Of a stretch of 57,601 bases of DNA, positions 24,620 through 35,069 are shown one piece after another. Numbering within the stretch: the first letter of the stretch is position 1; each line of letters begins with the position of its first letter. This DNA is from DASRIA01 sp035650255. Lineage in GTDB: Bacteria; Actinomycetota; Thermoleophilia; Solirubrobacterales; JBBDJG01. The stretch spans positions 1 through 57,601 of the forward strand of contig DASRIA010000066.1 in assembly GCA_035650255.1 (NCBI GenBank), read 5' to 3'. The position numbers and the translations under genes are program-made. The notes beneath the pieces were generated by a model, which saw only the letters and a list, made by a program, of their open reading frames with translations, made no database searches and was not told the DNA's origin.

Positions 24620-25506
24620 TCGGCCTCCGCCCCGGTGAGCAGCACGAACACGTCTTCCAGCGAGGCGTGGCGGCGGATCGCATCGGGTGGCACGGCGCCG
24701 TCCGTTGCACGCTCCGCGCCCACGATCGCGATCGCGGGCCCGGCCGGGCGCACCCGTAGGCCCTGCGACTCCGCGATGGCCCGAACCTCGGCCAGCCGGT
24801 CCGGTGGCGCGTACACCTCGGCCGTCTCGCGACCCGCGTACTCCGCGATCAGGTCGGCGGGCCGGCCGCGGGCGATGATCGTCCCGTGCGCCATCAGGGC
24901 CACCTCGTCCGCCAGGCGCTCGGCCTCCTCTATGTAGTGAGTCGACATCAGGATCGTCTTCCCCTGCGAGCGCAGCCCGTCGATCAAGGACCACAGCTCG
25001 GTGCGGATCTGCGGATCGAGCCCGACGGTCGGCTCGTCGAGCAGCATCAGGTCGGGATCGTGTAGGAGGCCACGCGCCAGCAGCAGCCGGCGGCGCATCC
25101 CGCCCGAGAGCTTGTCGACGGCGTCCTTGCGGCGCGCCTGGAGGCGGGCCAGATCAAGGCCTCGCTCGACCGCGGCGCGGACGTCGGCCACGCGGTAGAG
25201 GCGCGCGTACACGGCCAGGTTGTCCTCGACCGTCACGTCGATGTCCAGATTGTCGAGCTGGGGGACGACTCCCATCTCGGCCCGCGCGCACTTGGCCTCG
25301 CGTGGCAGCTCGTACCCGAGCACGCGCAGCTCCCCGCTGTTCGCGATCGCCTGGCCGGTCAGCAGCCGCATGGTCGTCGACTTGCCGGCCCCGTTGGGCC
25401 CGAGGAGCCCCAGGCAGATCCCCGTCGGCACCTCCAGGTCCAGCCCGTCCACCGCGGTGATCGACCCGAACCGCTTCACCACGTCCTTCAGTTCGATCGC
25501 AGACAT
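24616..25506 (-). CDS. ABC exporter ATPase, NodI-like
   Basis: This 296-residue ATPase contains Walker A GPNGAGKSTT, Q-loop VVPQLDNLD, signature LSGGMRRRLLLARGL, Walker B LMLLDEPTVGLDP and H-loop STHYIEEAE. The phrase GVVPQLDNLDIDVTVEDNL is typical of the NodI/CcmA-like group. It is the first gene of a two-gene minus-strand operon and is divergent from the RTX-like gene, with only 38 bases between start codons, so promoters must overlap. Confidence 0.93.
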   Translation of the reverse strand: MSAIELKDVVKRFGSITAVDGLDLEVPTGICLGLLGPNGAGKSTTMRLLTGQAIANSGELRVLGYELPREAKCARAEMGVVPQLDNLDIDVTVEDNLAVYARLYRVADVRAAVERGLDLARLQARRKDAVDKLSGGMRRRLLLARGLLHDPDLMLLDEPTVGLDPQIRTELWSLIDGLRSQGKTILMSTHYIEEAERLADEVALMAHGTIIARGRPADLIAEYAGRETAEVYAPPDRLAEVRAIAESQGLRVRPAGPAIAIVGAERATDGAVPPDAIRRHASLEDVFVLLTGAEAE

Positions 25507-25544
25507 TCCGATTGAGGATACGAGACCCCGAAGGACCCTCTGTG

Positions 25545-26528
25545 ATGATCACCACTAGGTTCGTAGCCATCTTCGCCGTTTCGCTCGTCGTCGGCCTGGC
25601 GACCGCATATGCCGGCACCCCGGGCCCCGACCGGATCTCCGCGAACAGTCGCGACAACGTCATCCACGGGGGGCGCTCGGCGGACACGATCTTCGGCGAA
25701 GGCGGCGACGACACGATCAACGGCGGGACCGGCCACGACCGCCTGTTCGGCAACGCCGGCAACGACAAGCTCGACGGCGACACCGGCGACGAGCTGGTGC
25801 ACGGCGGCCCCGGCGACGATCTCGCCATCGGGGGCTTCGGCCGCGACGAGGTGAGAGGCGGTACCGGTCACGACCAGCTCTACGCAAACGAGGCGGGGGA
25901 CCGCCTCCACGGCGACGAGGGCAACGACAAGCTGTACGGGGGATCGGGCACCGACACTCTCATGGGCGGGGCAGGTGACGACGACCTCTCCGGCGACTCC
26001 GGAAAGGACCGCCTCTTCGGCGGTCCCGGCGACGACGTGCTGCACTCCAACGATCGCGGGGCCGAGGGCCTGGCCGACTGCGGTCCGGGCATGGACGTGC
26101 TCTACATCGATCCGTACAACCGCCGGGGCGGGATCTCCGACAGCCACATCGACAAGCGTGACTGCGAACGAGTGATCGAGGCGCACCCGCCGCCCCGCGA
26201 TCCGGACGAGGGCGTGACCCGCTTCAGCCGGCCCGGTCGGCGGACGCTCAACGGCACCCGGAAGAACGACAAGCTCCTCGGGATGGCCGGGAACGACACC
26301 ATGAACGGCCATGACGGCGACGACGTCATCTGGGGAGACCGCCTTCCGAACACGAGCGGCGACGACACGATCGACGGCGGTCCCGGCGACGACCAGATCT
26401 GGGGGAACAGCGGCAACGACCGGATCGTCAGCGGACCGGGAACGGACCGGGTCGACTGCGGCCCGGGATACGACGTCGCGTTCGTCGATCCGGGCGATCG
26501 CGTCATGGATTGCGAAGAGCGGCACTGA
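25545..26528 (+). CDS. Secreted RTX-like calcium-binding repeat protein
   Basis: The 327-residue protein has a signal peptide (MITTRFVAIFAVSLVVGLAT, cleavage near AYA). About fourteen nonapeptides of the GGxGxDxLx type lie between residues 38 and 175 (GGAGDDDLS, GDEGNDKLY), and a shorter second block sits between 230 and 300. Cys pairs flank the blocks. RTX nonapeptides fold into a calcium-filled beta-roll. A Sec signal instead of a C-terminal type I secretion signal, and no haemolysin transporter nearby, suit a monoderm-like actinobacterium. The ATG at 25545 has AAGGA 9 bases upstream; a TTG at 25512 is the alternative. Confidence 0.85.
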   Translation: MITTRFVAIFAVSLVVGLATAYAGTPGPDRISANSRDNVIHGGRSADTIFGEGGDDTINGGTGHDRLFGNAGNDKLDGDTGDELVHGGPGDDLAIGGFGRDEVRGGTGHDQLYANEAGDRLHGDEGNDKLYGGSGTDTLMGGAGDDDLSGDSGKDRLFGGPGDDVLHSNDRGAEGLADCGPGMDVLYIDPYNRRGGISDSHIDKRDCERVIEAHPPPRDPDEGVTRFSRPGRRTLNGTRKNDKLLGMAGNDTMNGHDGDDVIWGDRLPNTSGDDTIDGGPGDDQIWGNSGNDRIVSGPGTDRVDCGPGYDVAFVDPGDRVMDCEERH

Positions 26529-26568
26529 CGCGGGCATAGACTCCTCCACCGGCGGGTAACCGCCTCAC

Positions 26569-27525
26569 ATGCCGCGCTACGGCTACAGCCTGATGTGCGA
26601 GCTGTACGACCCGCTCGAGTTGCTGACGCAGGCCCGGCGCGCCGAAGCGGCGGGCTTCGACTTCCTCACGATCTCCGATCACTTCCATCCCTGGCTGTAC
26701 TCGCACGAGCACAGCCCGTACGCGTGGAGCGTGCTGGGGGCGCTGGCGGTGCAGACGCAGCGGGTGGACCTCGTCTCGCTGGTCACGTGCCCGACCATCC
26801 GCTACCACCCGGCGATCGTGGCCCAGAAGGCTGCCACGGTGGCCGCGATGAGCCGCGGGCGGTTCCACCTCGGCCTGGGCGCCGGTGAGAATCTGAACGA
26901 GCACGTCGTGGGCCGGGGCTGGCCGCCGGCCCGCGTCCGGCACGAGATGCTGGAGGAGGCGATCGACGTGATGCAGGCGCTGTGGTCCGGCGGCTACCAC
27001 TCACACGAGGGAAAGCACTACACGGTGCACGACGCGCGCGTATTCACCCTTCCCGAGGAGCCGCCGCCCGTGCACATCGCGGTCAGCGGCGCCAAGTCGA
27101 TCGCGCTCGCGGCCCGGGCCGGAGGCGGCATGGTGGCGGTCCAGCCCGACGCGCGGCTGACGCAGGCGTTCGACCAGGCGGCCGGAGCGGGAAAGCCGAA
27201 GTACGGCCAGATCGCCGTGTCCGTCGACGACGACGACGCCGCCGCGCGGCGCATCGCGCACGAGCGCTTCCGCTTCTCGGCGCCCGGCTGGAAGGTGATG
27301 GCGGAGCTGCCCAACCCGATCAACTTCGAGGCAGCCACGACCCACGTGCGCGAGGAGGACGTGGCAAAGTCGATCACGTGCGGCCCGGACGCCGATCGCC
27401 ACGCCGCCGCGATCAAGAAGTGGACGGATGCCGGCTTCGACCACGTCGCGGTCGTGCAGGTGGGCGAGCCGGAGCGCTTCTTCCAGATGTGGGAGGGCGA
27501 GCTGCGCCCGCGGCTGGACGGCTGA
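26569..27525 (+). CDS. LLM-class F420-dependent oxidoreductase (FGD-like subfamily)
   Basis: This 318-residue TIM-barrel protein resembles F420-dependent glucose-6-phosphate dehydrogenase: ISDHFHPW near residue 36 (FGD1 has the catalytic His in DHFQPW), TCPTIRYHPAIVAQKAAT, and GLGAGENLNEHVVG with the acidic residue of the family. The segment where FGD1 has its phosphate-binding Lys (TSGKG) reads AVQPDARLT here, so true glucose-6-phosphate activity is doubtful. It lies 13 bases upstream of the pentose phosphate operon, which hints at sugar-phosphate or F420-redox metabolism. Confidence 0.85.
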   Translation: MPRYGYSLMCELYDPLELLTQARRAEAAGFDFLTISDHFHPWLYSHEHSPYAWSVLGALAVQTQRVDLVSLVTCPTIRYHPAIVAQKAATVAAMSRGRFHLGLGAGENLNEHVVGRGWPPARVRHEMLEEAIDVMQALWSGGYHSHEGKHYTVHDARVFTLPEEPPPVHIAVSGAKSIALAARAGGGMVAVQPDARLTQAFDQAAGAGKPKYGQIAVSVDDDDAAARRIAHERFRFSAPGWKVMAELPNPINFEAATTHVREEDVAKSITCGPDADRHAAAIKKWTDAGFDHVAVVQVGEPERFFQMWEGELRPRLDG

Positions 27526-27538
27526 CCTGAGCCGCCAC

Positions 27539-28192
27539 GTGATCGAGGCGGTGATCTTCGATCTCGACGACCTGCTGATCGACTCCGAGCAGGTGTGGGA
27601 CGACATCCGGCGCGAGTTCGTGGCGGAGCAGGGAGGGCGCTGGCGCGACAGCGCGCAGCGCGACATGATGGGCATGAGCTCGCACGAATGGTCGCGCTAC
27701 GTGCACGAGGTGCTCGGGGTCGACATGCCGCCGGAGGACATCTCCCGGGAGGTCGCGGGCCGCGTCGGCGCCAGGTACAGGCAGCGGGTCCCGCTGCTCC
27801 CCGGCGCCCGCGAGGCGGTGACGCGCCTCGCGACGCGCTGGCCGCTGGGGCTCGCGACGTCCTCCAACCGGGAGCTCATCGACCTCGTCCTGGAGGTCAG
27901 CGGCCTTGCCCCGAGCTTCCGTGTCTCCGTCTCCTCGGAGGAGGTGAGCCGCGGCAAGCCGGCGCCGGACGTCTACCTGGAGGCCGCCCGGCGGCTCGGC
28001 GCGCCGCCCGGCCGCTGCGCGGCGATCGAGGACTCCCACAACGGCATCCTGGCGGCCGTCGCCGCCGGCATGCGCGTGCTCGCGATCCCGAACCGCGCCT
28101 TCCCTCCCGGGGAGGAGGCGCTGGCCGCAGTCCACCGGACGCTCGAGTCGCTCGATGACCTCACGGTCGAGGCCGTAGGATCAAGCGGGTGA
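27539..28192 (+). CDS. HAD-superfamily phosphatase / phosphoglucomutase-like
   Basis: This 217-residue protein has HAD motif I FDLDDLLIDSE, motif II ATSSN, a Lys motif near GKPAPDVY and motif III AIEDSHNGILAA, with a helical cap after motif I. This is the beta-phosphoglucomutase/GS-like subfamily, acting on sugar phosphates. GTG at 27539 is the most natural start (HVIEAVIFDLDD). It ends by overlapping the transketolase GTG (GTGA), so it is part of the pentose phosphate operon and may recycle a sugar-phosphate by-product. Substrate is not determined. Confidence 0.85.
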   Translation: MIEAVIFDLDDLLIDSEQVWDDIRREFVAEQGGRWRDSAQRDMMGMSSHEWSRYVHEVLGVDMPPEDISREVAGRVGARYRQRVPLLPGAREAVTRLATRWPLGLATSSNRELIDLVLEVSGLAPSFRVSVSSEEVSRGKPAPDVYLEAARRLGAPPGRCAAIEDSHNGILAAVAAGMRVLAIPNRAFPPGEEALAAVHRTLESLDDLTVEAVGSSG

Positions 28193-30221
28193 GCACGGCC
28201 ACCGACGCCCGCGCCCTCGACACGCTCTGCGTCAACACGATCCGGACGCTTGCGATGGACGCGGTCCAGCGGGCGAACTCCGGGCACCCCGGCACGCCGA
28301 TGGCGCTCGCGCCGGTCGCCTACGTCCTCTACACGCGCATCATGCGCCACAGCCCGCGCCACCCGGATTGGCCCGACCGCGACCGGTTCGTGCTGTCCGC
28401 GGGGCACGCGTCGATGCTGCTCTACTCGATGCTGTACCTGACCGGCTACGGGTTGACGCTCGACGATCTGCGCAACTTCCGCCAGCTCGGCAGCCCCACC
28501 GCAGGCCATCCCGAGTACGGCGACGCCCCGGGCATCGAGGCCACCACCGGGCCGCTCGGGCAGGGGATCTCGATCTGCGTCGGCCTGGCGCTCGCCGAGC
28601 GCATGCTCGCCGCCCGCTTCAACGACGAGCAGCACACGCTGGTCGACCACCGCACGTTCACGATCGCAAGCGACGGCGACCTGCAGGAGGGCGTCGCATC
28701 GGAGGCGTGCTCGCTCGCGGGGCACCTGGGGCTCGGGCGCCTGATCGCTTTCTACGACGACAACCACATTTCCATCGAGGGCGACACGAGCAAGGCGTTC
28801 TCCGAGGACGTCGCGGGCCGCTTCCGCGCCTACGGGTGGCACGTCCAGGACCTCGGCGAGCAGCTCGGGCTCGACGACCTCGAGGCGGCCACGCGTGCCG
28901 CGATCGAGGTCGAGGACAGGCCCTCGCTGATCATCGTGCGCACGCACATCGCGCAGGGCAGTCCCAACAAGCAGGACAGCGCGGATGCGCACGGGTCGCC
29001 GCTGGGCGAGGAGGAGGTGCGGCTCACGAAGCGCGCCTACGGATGGCCGGAGAACGAGCAGTTCGAAGTCCCCGACGAGGCGCTCGCACATTTCCGCGGG
29101 TGCGGGGAGCGCGGCGAGCAGCTGGTGCGCGAGTGGTCGGAGCGAGCTGCCGGGTATCGCGAGGCACACCCGGAACGCATGGCCGAGTTCGAGCGCATCG
29201 TCGCCCGCGCGCTGCCGCCGGGGTGGGACGCGGACGTGCCGCGGTTCGACGCCGGCCAGATGCTCGCCACCCGCAAGGCCTCGCAGACCGTGATCCAGTG
29301 GGCCGCGGGCCGGGTGCCCGAGCTGGTCGGAGGCTCCGCGGACCTCGCGCCCTCCACGCTCACGCTGATCGAGGGCGGGGGCAACGTCGCCGCGGGCGAC
29401 TACTCCGGCCGCAACCTGCACTTCGGGATCCGCGAGCACGCGATGGGCGCGATCGTCAACGGCCTCACCCTGCACTACCTGCGCGCCTTCGGCGCGACGT
29501 TCCTCGTGTTCTCGGACTACATGAAGGGCGCGGTCCGGCTCGCCGCCCTGATGCGCATCCCGTCGATCTTCGTGTACACGCACGACTCGATCGGGCTGGG
29601 CGAGGACGGCCCCACGCACCAGCCGATCGAGCACCTCGCGATGCTGCGCGCGGTGCCGAACCTGAACGTCGTGCGTCCGGCCGGGGCAAACGAGACCGCA
29701 CTGGCGTGGCGGTTCGCGATCGAGCAGTCGGAGGCGCCCACGGCTTTCGCGCTCAGCCGCCAGGGGCTGCCCACGTGGGACCCGGCTGGCGTGCCCCCCG
29801 ACGCGATCCACCGCGGCGCCTACGTGCTCCGCGAGTCCGGCAAGGGCGCGCCGCCCGACGTGATCCTGATCGCCACCGGTTCCGAGGTGCACGTCTGCAA
29901 CGGCGCCGTCGACCTGCTCGAGGCAGAGGGCATTGGCACCCGGCTGGTCAGCGCGCCGTGCCTCGACCGGTTCGCGGCGCAGGACGACGCCTACCGCGAC
30001 GCCGTGCTGGCGCCCGAATGCCGCGCGCGCCTGGCGGTCGAGGCGGCATCCCCGCTGGGATGGCATCGCTGGGTGGGCGACGAGGGCGACGTGCTCGGGA
30101 TGGAGGGCTTCGGCGCCTCCGCTCCCCAGCCCGCGCTGTACGAGCATTTCGGCTTCACGCCGGAGAACGTCGCGGCCCGCGCGCGGGCGATGCTCCAGCG
30201 ACACGCGTCGGTGGGCGGCTG

Positions 30222-30222
<1 letters not shown>
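28189..30222 (+). CDS. tkt: Transketolase
   Basis: The 677-residue enzyme is full length. The thiamine-binding half has NSGHPGTPMALAP, GPLGQGISICVGLALAE, and GDGDLQEGVASEA-like ASDGDLQEGVASEA with DDNHISIEGDT. The pyrimidine domain has FGIREHAMGAIVNGL and the C-terminal domain LIATGSEVHVC. Transketolase moves two-carbon units between ketose and aldose phosphates in the non-oxidative pentose phosphate pathway. It starts with GTG inside the HAD stop, and its stop shares one base with the gnd start (TGATG). No transaldolase gene follows, unlike in many actinobacterial operons. Confidence 0.97.
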
Positions 30223-31127
<905 letters not shown>

Positions 31128-31138
31128 GAGGGTTTGCG

Positions 31139-32686
31139 ATGGCGACCGTCGAGCAGCAGCGACGCGCCGTCGAGCAGGAGAACCCGCTCGTGGAGGGACT
31201 CGAGCGGCTGCCCGTGCATCCCACGACCCTCGTGATCTTCGGCGTCACCGGCGATCTTGCGCTGCGCAAGCTCTTCCCGGCGATCTACAACCTCGCGCAC
31301 GAAGGCTCGCTGCCGGAGCGCTTCAACCTGATCGGGTTCTCGCGCCGCCCGTTGAGCGACGACGACTTCCGCGCACAGCTGGAGGATTCGATCGCGCGCT
31401 TCTCGCGCCGCCCGCCCGACCCGGACGTGCTCGACGCGCTGCTGCGCAACGTCCGCTACGTGCCCGGCTCGTTCGACGACGCGGACGCCTACGCGCGCCT
31501 GTGCGAGGCGGCCGACGCGTTCGACGACGAGGCCGGCGTGCAGTTCAACCGCGTCTTCTACCTCTCCACCGCACCCGAGTTCTTCCCGGTGATCGTGGCC
31601 GCGCTCGGCGCAGCGAAGCTGCACCGCAAGAAGGACGCCGACGTGCGCATCGTGATCGAGAAGCCGTTCGGCTACGACCTCGAGTCGGCCCGCCGGCTGA
31701 ACTCGCAGGTCCTCCGGGTGTTCAGGGAGCGCCAGGTCTTCCGGATCGACCACTACCTCGGCAAGGAGACGGTGCAGAACATGCTGGCATTCAGGTTCGC
31801 CAACGCGATGTTCGAGCCGGTCTGGAACCGCAACTACATCGACTACGTGCAGATCACCGCGGCCGAGGACATCGGCATCGGCACGCGCGCGGGGTACTAC
31901 GACTCCTCCGGCGCGCTGCGCGACCTGGTCCAGAACCACATGCTCCAGCTGCTGACCCTGCTCTGCATGGAGCCGCCGTCGTCCTTCTCCGCCGACATGC
32001 TGCGGGACGAGAAGGTGAAGGTGGCGCAGGCGGTCCGGGCCCCGGCTCCGGACGAGGTCCCCGACATGGCGGTGCGCGCGCAGTACGGGCCGGGCGTGTC
32101 CGGCGGCGCCGCGGTCCCGGGGTATCTGGAGGAGGAAGGCGTCCCGGACACCTCCGCGACCGAGACATACGCCGCGCTGCGGCTGGAGGTGTCGAACTGG
32201 CGCTGGTCGGGAGTGCCGTTCTACCTGCGCACCGGGAAGCGGCTGCCGCGGCGCGTGACTGAGATCGCCGTCACGTTGAAGCCGGTCCCGCACCTGGCGT
32301 TCCAGCAATCGGGCGCGGTCGGCGTGCAGCCCAACGAGCTGGTGCTCACGGTGCAGCCCGACGAGGGTGTCTCGCTGTCGCTGGGCGCCAAGATCCCCGG
32401 GCCGCGCATGCGGATCCGCCCGGTGAACATGGAGTTCCGCTACGGCACGAGCTTCCTGTCGGAGTCGCCGGAGGCCTACGAGCGCCTGATCCTGGATGCG
32501 ATGCGCGGCGACGCCAGCCTGTTCACGCGCGAGGACGAGGTGCAGGCGTCATGGGAGATCTGCGACCCGATCCTGAAGGCCTGGGCGGCCACGCCGGGAC
32601 CGCTGCCGCAGTACGCAGCCGGATCTGCCGGCCCGGCCGAGGCCGACGTGCTGCTCGACGGTCCCGCGCGGTGGCGGCCGATCTGA
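31139..32686 (+). CDS. zwf: Glucose-6-phosphate 1-dehydrogenase
   Basis: This 515-residue enzyme has the nucleotide-binding GVTGDLALRKLFPA, the substrate-binding motif RIDHYLGKE (complete), and EKPFGYDL. The C-terminal domain has FYLRTGKRLP. It oxidises glucose 6-phosphate to 6-phosphogluconolactone, reducing NADP. The ATG has AGGAGG 6 bases upstream. Its stop overlaps the opcA start by one base (TGATG), as usual for actinobacterial zwf-opcA pairs. Confidence 0.97.
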   Translation: MATVEQQRRAVEQENPLVEGLERLPVHPTTLVIFGVTGDLALRKLFPAIYNLAHEGSLPERFNLIGFSRRPLSDDDFRAQLEDSIARFSRRPPDPDVLDALLRNVRYVPGSFDDADAYARLCEAADAFDDEAGVQFNRVFYLSTAPEFFPVIVAALGAAKLHRKKDADVRIVIEKPFGYDLESARRLNSQVLRVFRERQVFRIDHYLGKETVQNMLAFRFANAMFEPVWNRNYIDYVQITAAEDIGIGTRAGYYDSSGALRDLVQNHMLQLLTLLCMEPPSSFSADMLRDEKVKVAQAVRAPAPDEVPDMAVRAQYGPGVSGGAAVPGYLEEEGVPDTSATETYAALRLEVSNWRWSGVPFYLRTGKRLPRRVTEIAVTLKPVPHLAFQQSGAVGVQPNELVLTVQPDEGVSLSLGAKIPGPRMRIRPVNMEFRYGTSFLSESPEAYERLILDAMRGDASLFTREDEVQASWEICDPILKAWAATPGPLPQYAAGSAGPAEADVLLDGPARWRPI

Positions 32687-33729
32687 TGGACGGCGCCTGG
32701 AGCGCCGAGCGGACCTCGCCGGCCGAGATCGAGGCCGGGCTGCGTGAGCTGCTGCAAGAGAGCCACGCCGGCGGCCGGGCGCGCGCGTCGGCGCGCGTTC
32801 TGAACCTCGTCGCGGTGGTCGACGGCGAGCGGCGCGGAGAGATCGACGACCGGCTTTCGCGAGTGGGCCGCTACCACCCGTCGCGCACGATCGTCTGCGC
32901 GGTCGAGCCGGAGCGCACGACGCTCGACGCCCGGGCCAGGATCGTGCGCCCGGACGGCAACCTCGCGCGCAGCCACGAGCACATCACGATCGCGATGGGG
33001 GACGGCCACCTGGCGCACCTCGACACGATCGTCGACCCGATACTGATCAGCGGGCTGACGACCGTCGTGTGGTCCCCGCACGGCCATCCCGAGGCGGTCG
33101 ACGCTCTGTTGCGCGTCGCCAACGTCGTGCTCCTCGATTCGGCCGTCGAGCCCGCGCTCGCATCGGCGCTCGCCCGCGTGGGCGAGCTCGCCCGGCGCGC
33201 GTACATCGTCGACCTGGCGTGGCTGCGCAGCACCCCGTGGCGCGAGCGGGTCGCGTTCACCTTCGACCCGGCCGCGTGGCGCGGCGAGCTCACGGAGATC
33301 AGCGCGGTCACGGTCCGCCACCGGGCGGACTCCGCGGTCGCGGCGCTGCTGCTGGTGGGATGGCTGTCGTCGCGCCTGGGATGGGTGCCCGCGCCGCTCG
33401 TCCCGGACGGTCACGGGTGCCTGCGCGGGCGCGCCCACAGCGGCCGGCGCAGCGTGGACGTCACGCTCGCCGCGGACGACTCGCTCGACGTCCCGGGCCT
33501 CGCCGGGCTGGCGCTCGAAACGCGCTCGGGCCTCACGCTGTCGCTGGACCGCGCCCCCGGCGGGCTGGCCGCGACGCGGGCGAAGCTGGGCGGCGAGCGG
33601 TCGGCATGGACCGTGCTGGGAGCGTCGCGGGGGGAGAGCGGCATCCTGGGCGAGGGAGTGCGCCAGGCCCTGCTGCGCGATCTGACCTACCGGCCGGCCG
33701 TCGCTGCGGCCCAGCTGATGCTGCCGTGA
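32686..33729 (+). CDS. opcA: Glucose-6-phosphate dehydrogenase assembly protein OpcA
   Basis: This 347-residue protein fits the OpcA family by position and sequence: RARASARVLNLVAVVDGE, RVGRYHPSRTIVCAVEPE, GHLAHLDTIVDPILISGLTT, and TVVWSPHGHPEAVDALL. OpcA is needed for activity or assembly of Zwf in cyanobacteria and is conserved with zwf in actinobacteria. Start ATG overlaps the zwf stop, and its stop overlaps the pgl start by one base. The extended reading into zwf is a frame artefact. Confidence 0.93.
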   Translation: MDGAWSAERTSPAEIEAGLRELLQESHAGGRARASARVLNLVAVVDGERRGEIDDRLSRVGRYHPSRTIVCAVEPERTTLDARARIVRPDGNLARSHEHITIAMGDGHLAHLDTIVDPILISGLTTVVWSPHGHPEAVDALLRVANVVLLDSAVEPALASALARVGELARRAYIVDLAWLRSTPWRERVAFTFDPAAWRGELTEISAVTVRHRADSAVAALLLVGWLSSRLGWVPAPLVPDGHGCLRGRAHSGRRSVDVTLAADDSLDVPGLAGLALETRSGLTLSLDRAPGGLAATRAKLGGERSAWTVLGASRGESGILGEGVRQALLRDLTYRPAVAAAQLMLP

Positions 33730-34418
33730 TGGAGCGGCTGGTGCGCGACGATCCTGCTGCCGTTGGGGCCGAGCGCATCGCCGCGGTCGCCGTTGCGGGC
33801 GGGCACATCGCGCTCGCCGGCGGCTCCACGCCGCGGCGCGCCTACGACGCAGCGGCCGCGATGGACGTCGACTGGTCCCGGTGCACGCTGTGGTTCTCGG
33901 ACGAGCGCTGCGTGCCGCCGGACGACGAGCGCTCGAATTACGCGATGGCGCGGGCGGCGCTCCTGGACCGGCTGCCCGGACGCGCACCGCAGGTGCGCCG
34001 CATCCCGGGCGAGCTCGGACCGCACGCGGCGGCGGAGGCGTACGAGCGGCTCCTGGGCGACGAGGTCCCGCGGTTCGACCTGATGCTGCTCGGCCTGGGG
34101 CCCGATGCCCACTGCGCGTCGCTGTTCCCGCACCACCCGGCGCTCGAGGAGCTGCGCCGCCGGGCGCTCGGCGTGGAGCAACCGGGGATGGAGCCGCTGG
34201 TGCCGCGCGTCACGCTCACGCTGCCGGCGATCAACGCGGCGCGGCAGGTCCTGTTTATCGTCGCGGGCGCCGACAAGGCGGGTGCCGTGGCGCGCGCGTT
34301 CGCCGGCAGCCCAGATCCGGCTGCGCCGGCCAGCCTCGTCGCGCCCGTCGACGGGTCGCTGACCGTCCTGCTGGACGCCGCGGCCGCGGCGCAGCTGCCG
34401 GCGGAGGCCCCGCGATGA
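33729..34418 (+). CDS. pgl: 6-phosphogluconolactonase
   Basis: The 229-residue protein matches the NagB-fold Pgl family: ALAGGSTPRRAYD, LWFSDERCVPPDDERSNY, LMLLGLGPDAHCASLFPHHP (the common GPDGHTASLFP motif, with A in place of the Gly), and PRVTLTLPAINAARQVLFIV. It hydrolyses 6-phosphogluconolactone made by Zwf. Its stop overlaps rpiB as ATGA. Confidence 0.93.
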   Translation: MERLVRDDPAAVGAERIAAVAVAGGHIALAGGSTPRRAYDAAAAMDVDWSRCTLWFSDERCVPPDDERSNYAMARAALLDRLPGRAPQVRRIPGELGPHAAAEAYERLLGDEVPRFDLMLLGLGPDAHCASLFPHHPALEELRRRALGVEQPGMEPLVPRVTLTLPAINAARQVLFIVAGADKAGAVARAFAGSPDPAAPASLVAPVDGSLTVLLDAAAAAQLPAEAPR

Positions 34419-34873
34419 GGATCGCGTGCGGCTTCGACCACGCCGGCTTCCCGCTCAAGGACGTCGTGCTGGAGACGCTGCGCGGCGGGGGCCACGACGT
34501 GCTCGACCTCGGCACCGACTCGTCCCAGCCGGTCGACTATCCCGACGTCGCCGTGGACGTCGGCGAGGCCGTGCGCGGCGGCCGGGCCGAGCGCGGCGTG
34601 CTCGTGTGCGGCTCCGGTGCGGGAGTCGCGGTGGCGGCGAACAAGATGGTCGGAATCCGCGCGGCCACCGTGACCGATACGTACACCGCGCATCAGGCGG
34701 TCGAGCACGACGACGTGAACGTCCTCTGCCTGGGCGCGAGGGTGGTCGGCCCGGCCCTGGCGGCAGACATCCTGCGGGCCTACGCGAGCGCCGAGTTCAG
34801 CGGTGAGGAACGGCACCGGCGGCGCGTCGACAAGGTGAACGCGATCGAACGAAAGGAGACCGAGTGCGCGTGA
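34415..34873 (+). CDS. rpiB: Ribose 5-phosphate isomerase B
   Basis: The 152-residue enzyme has DHAGFPLKDVVLETL, VDYPDVAVDVGEAV, and LVCGSGAGVAVAANKMVGIR. The Cys in VCGSG corresponds to the E. coli-type catalytic Cys and not the Glu of the M. tuberculosis-type enzyme. The His region TAHQAVEHDDVNVLCLG is intact. It interconverts ribulose and ribose 5-phosphate, completing the oxidative branch in this operon. The end overlaps the DUF1059 microprotein start. Confidence 0.93.
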   Translation: MRIACGFDHAGFPLKDVVLETLRGGGHDVLDLGTDSSQPVDYPDVAVDVGEAVRGGRAERGVLVCGSGAGVAVAANKMVGIRAATVTDTYTAHQAVEHDDVNVLCLGARVVGPALAADILRAYASAEFSGEERHRRRVDKVNAIERKETECA

Positions 34874-35037
34874 TCGAGTGCAACGTCTGCGGCGAGGCGC
34901 TCTCGGCTGCGAACGACGACGAGCTGGTGGTCGCAACCCGGCGTCATCTGGCCGAGCGTCACCCCGGCGAACAGCAGGACGAAGCCCACGTGCGCGGGCT
35001 GGTCGGCGAGCAGGCGTACGACGCGAGCGACAGCTGA
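34864..35037 (+). CDS. DUF1059-family small protein
   Basis: This 57-residue microprotein reads VRVIECNVCGEALSAANDDE and continues with HLAERHPG and GEQAYDASDS, matching DUF1059 (Cys-x2-Cys then a His pair, a likely metal site). The GTG at 34864 has AGGAG 5 bases upstream; a GTG at 34870 would give a GTGA overlap with rpiB. It is the last gene of the pentose phosphate operon. The family has no known function. Codon use matches its neighbours and there is no shadow ORF conflict. Confidence 0.8.
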   Translation: MRVIECNVCGEALSAANDDELVVATRRHLAERHPGEQQDEAHVRGLVGEQAYDASDS

Positions 35038-35069
35038 GCGGCCGCGGGCCGGGGCGTATCCTGGCTCCG

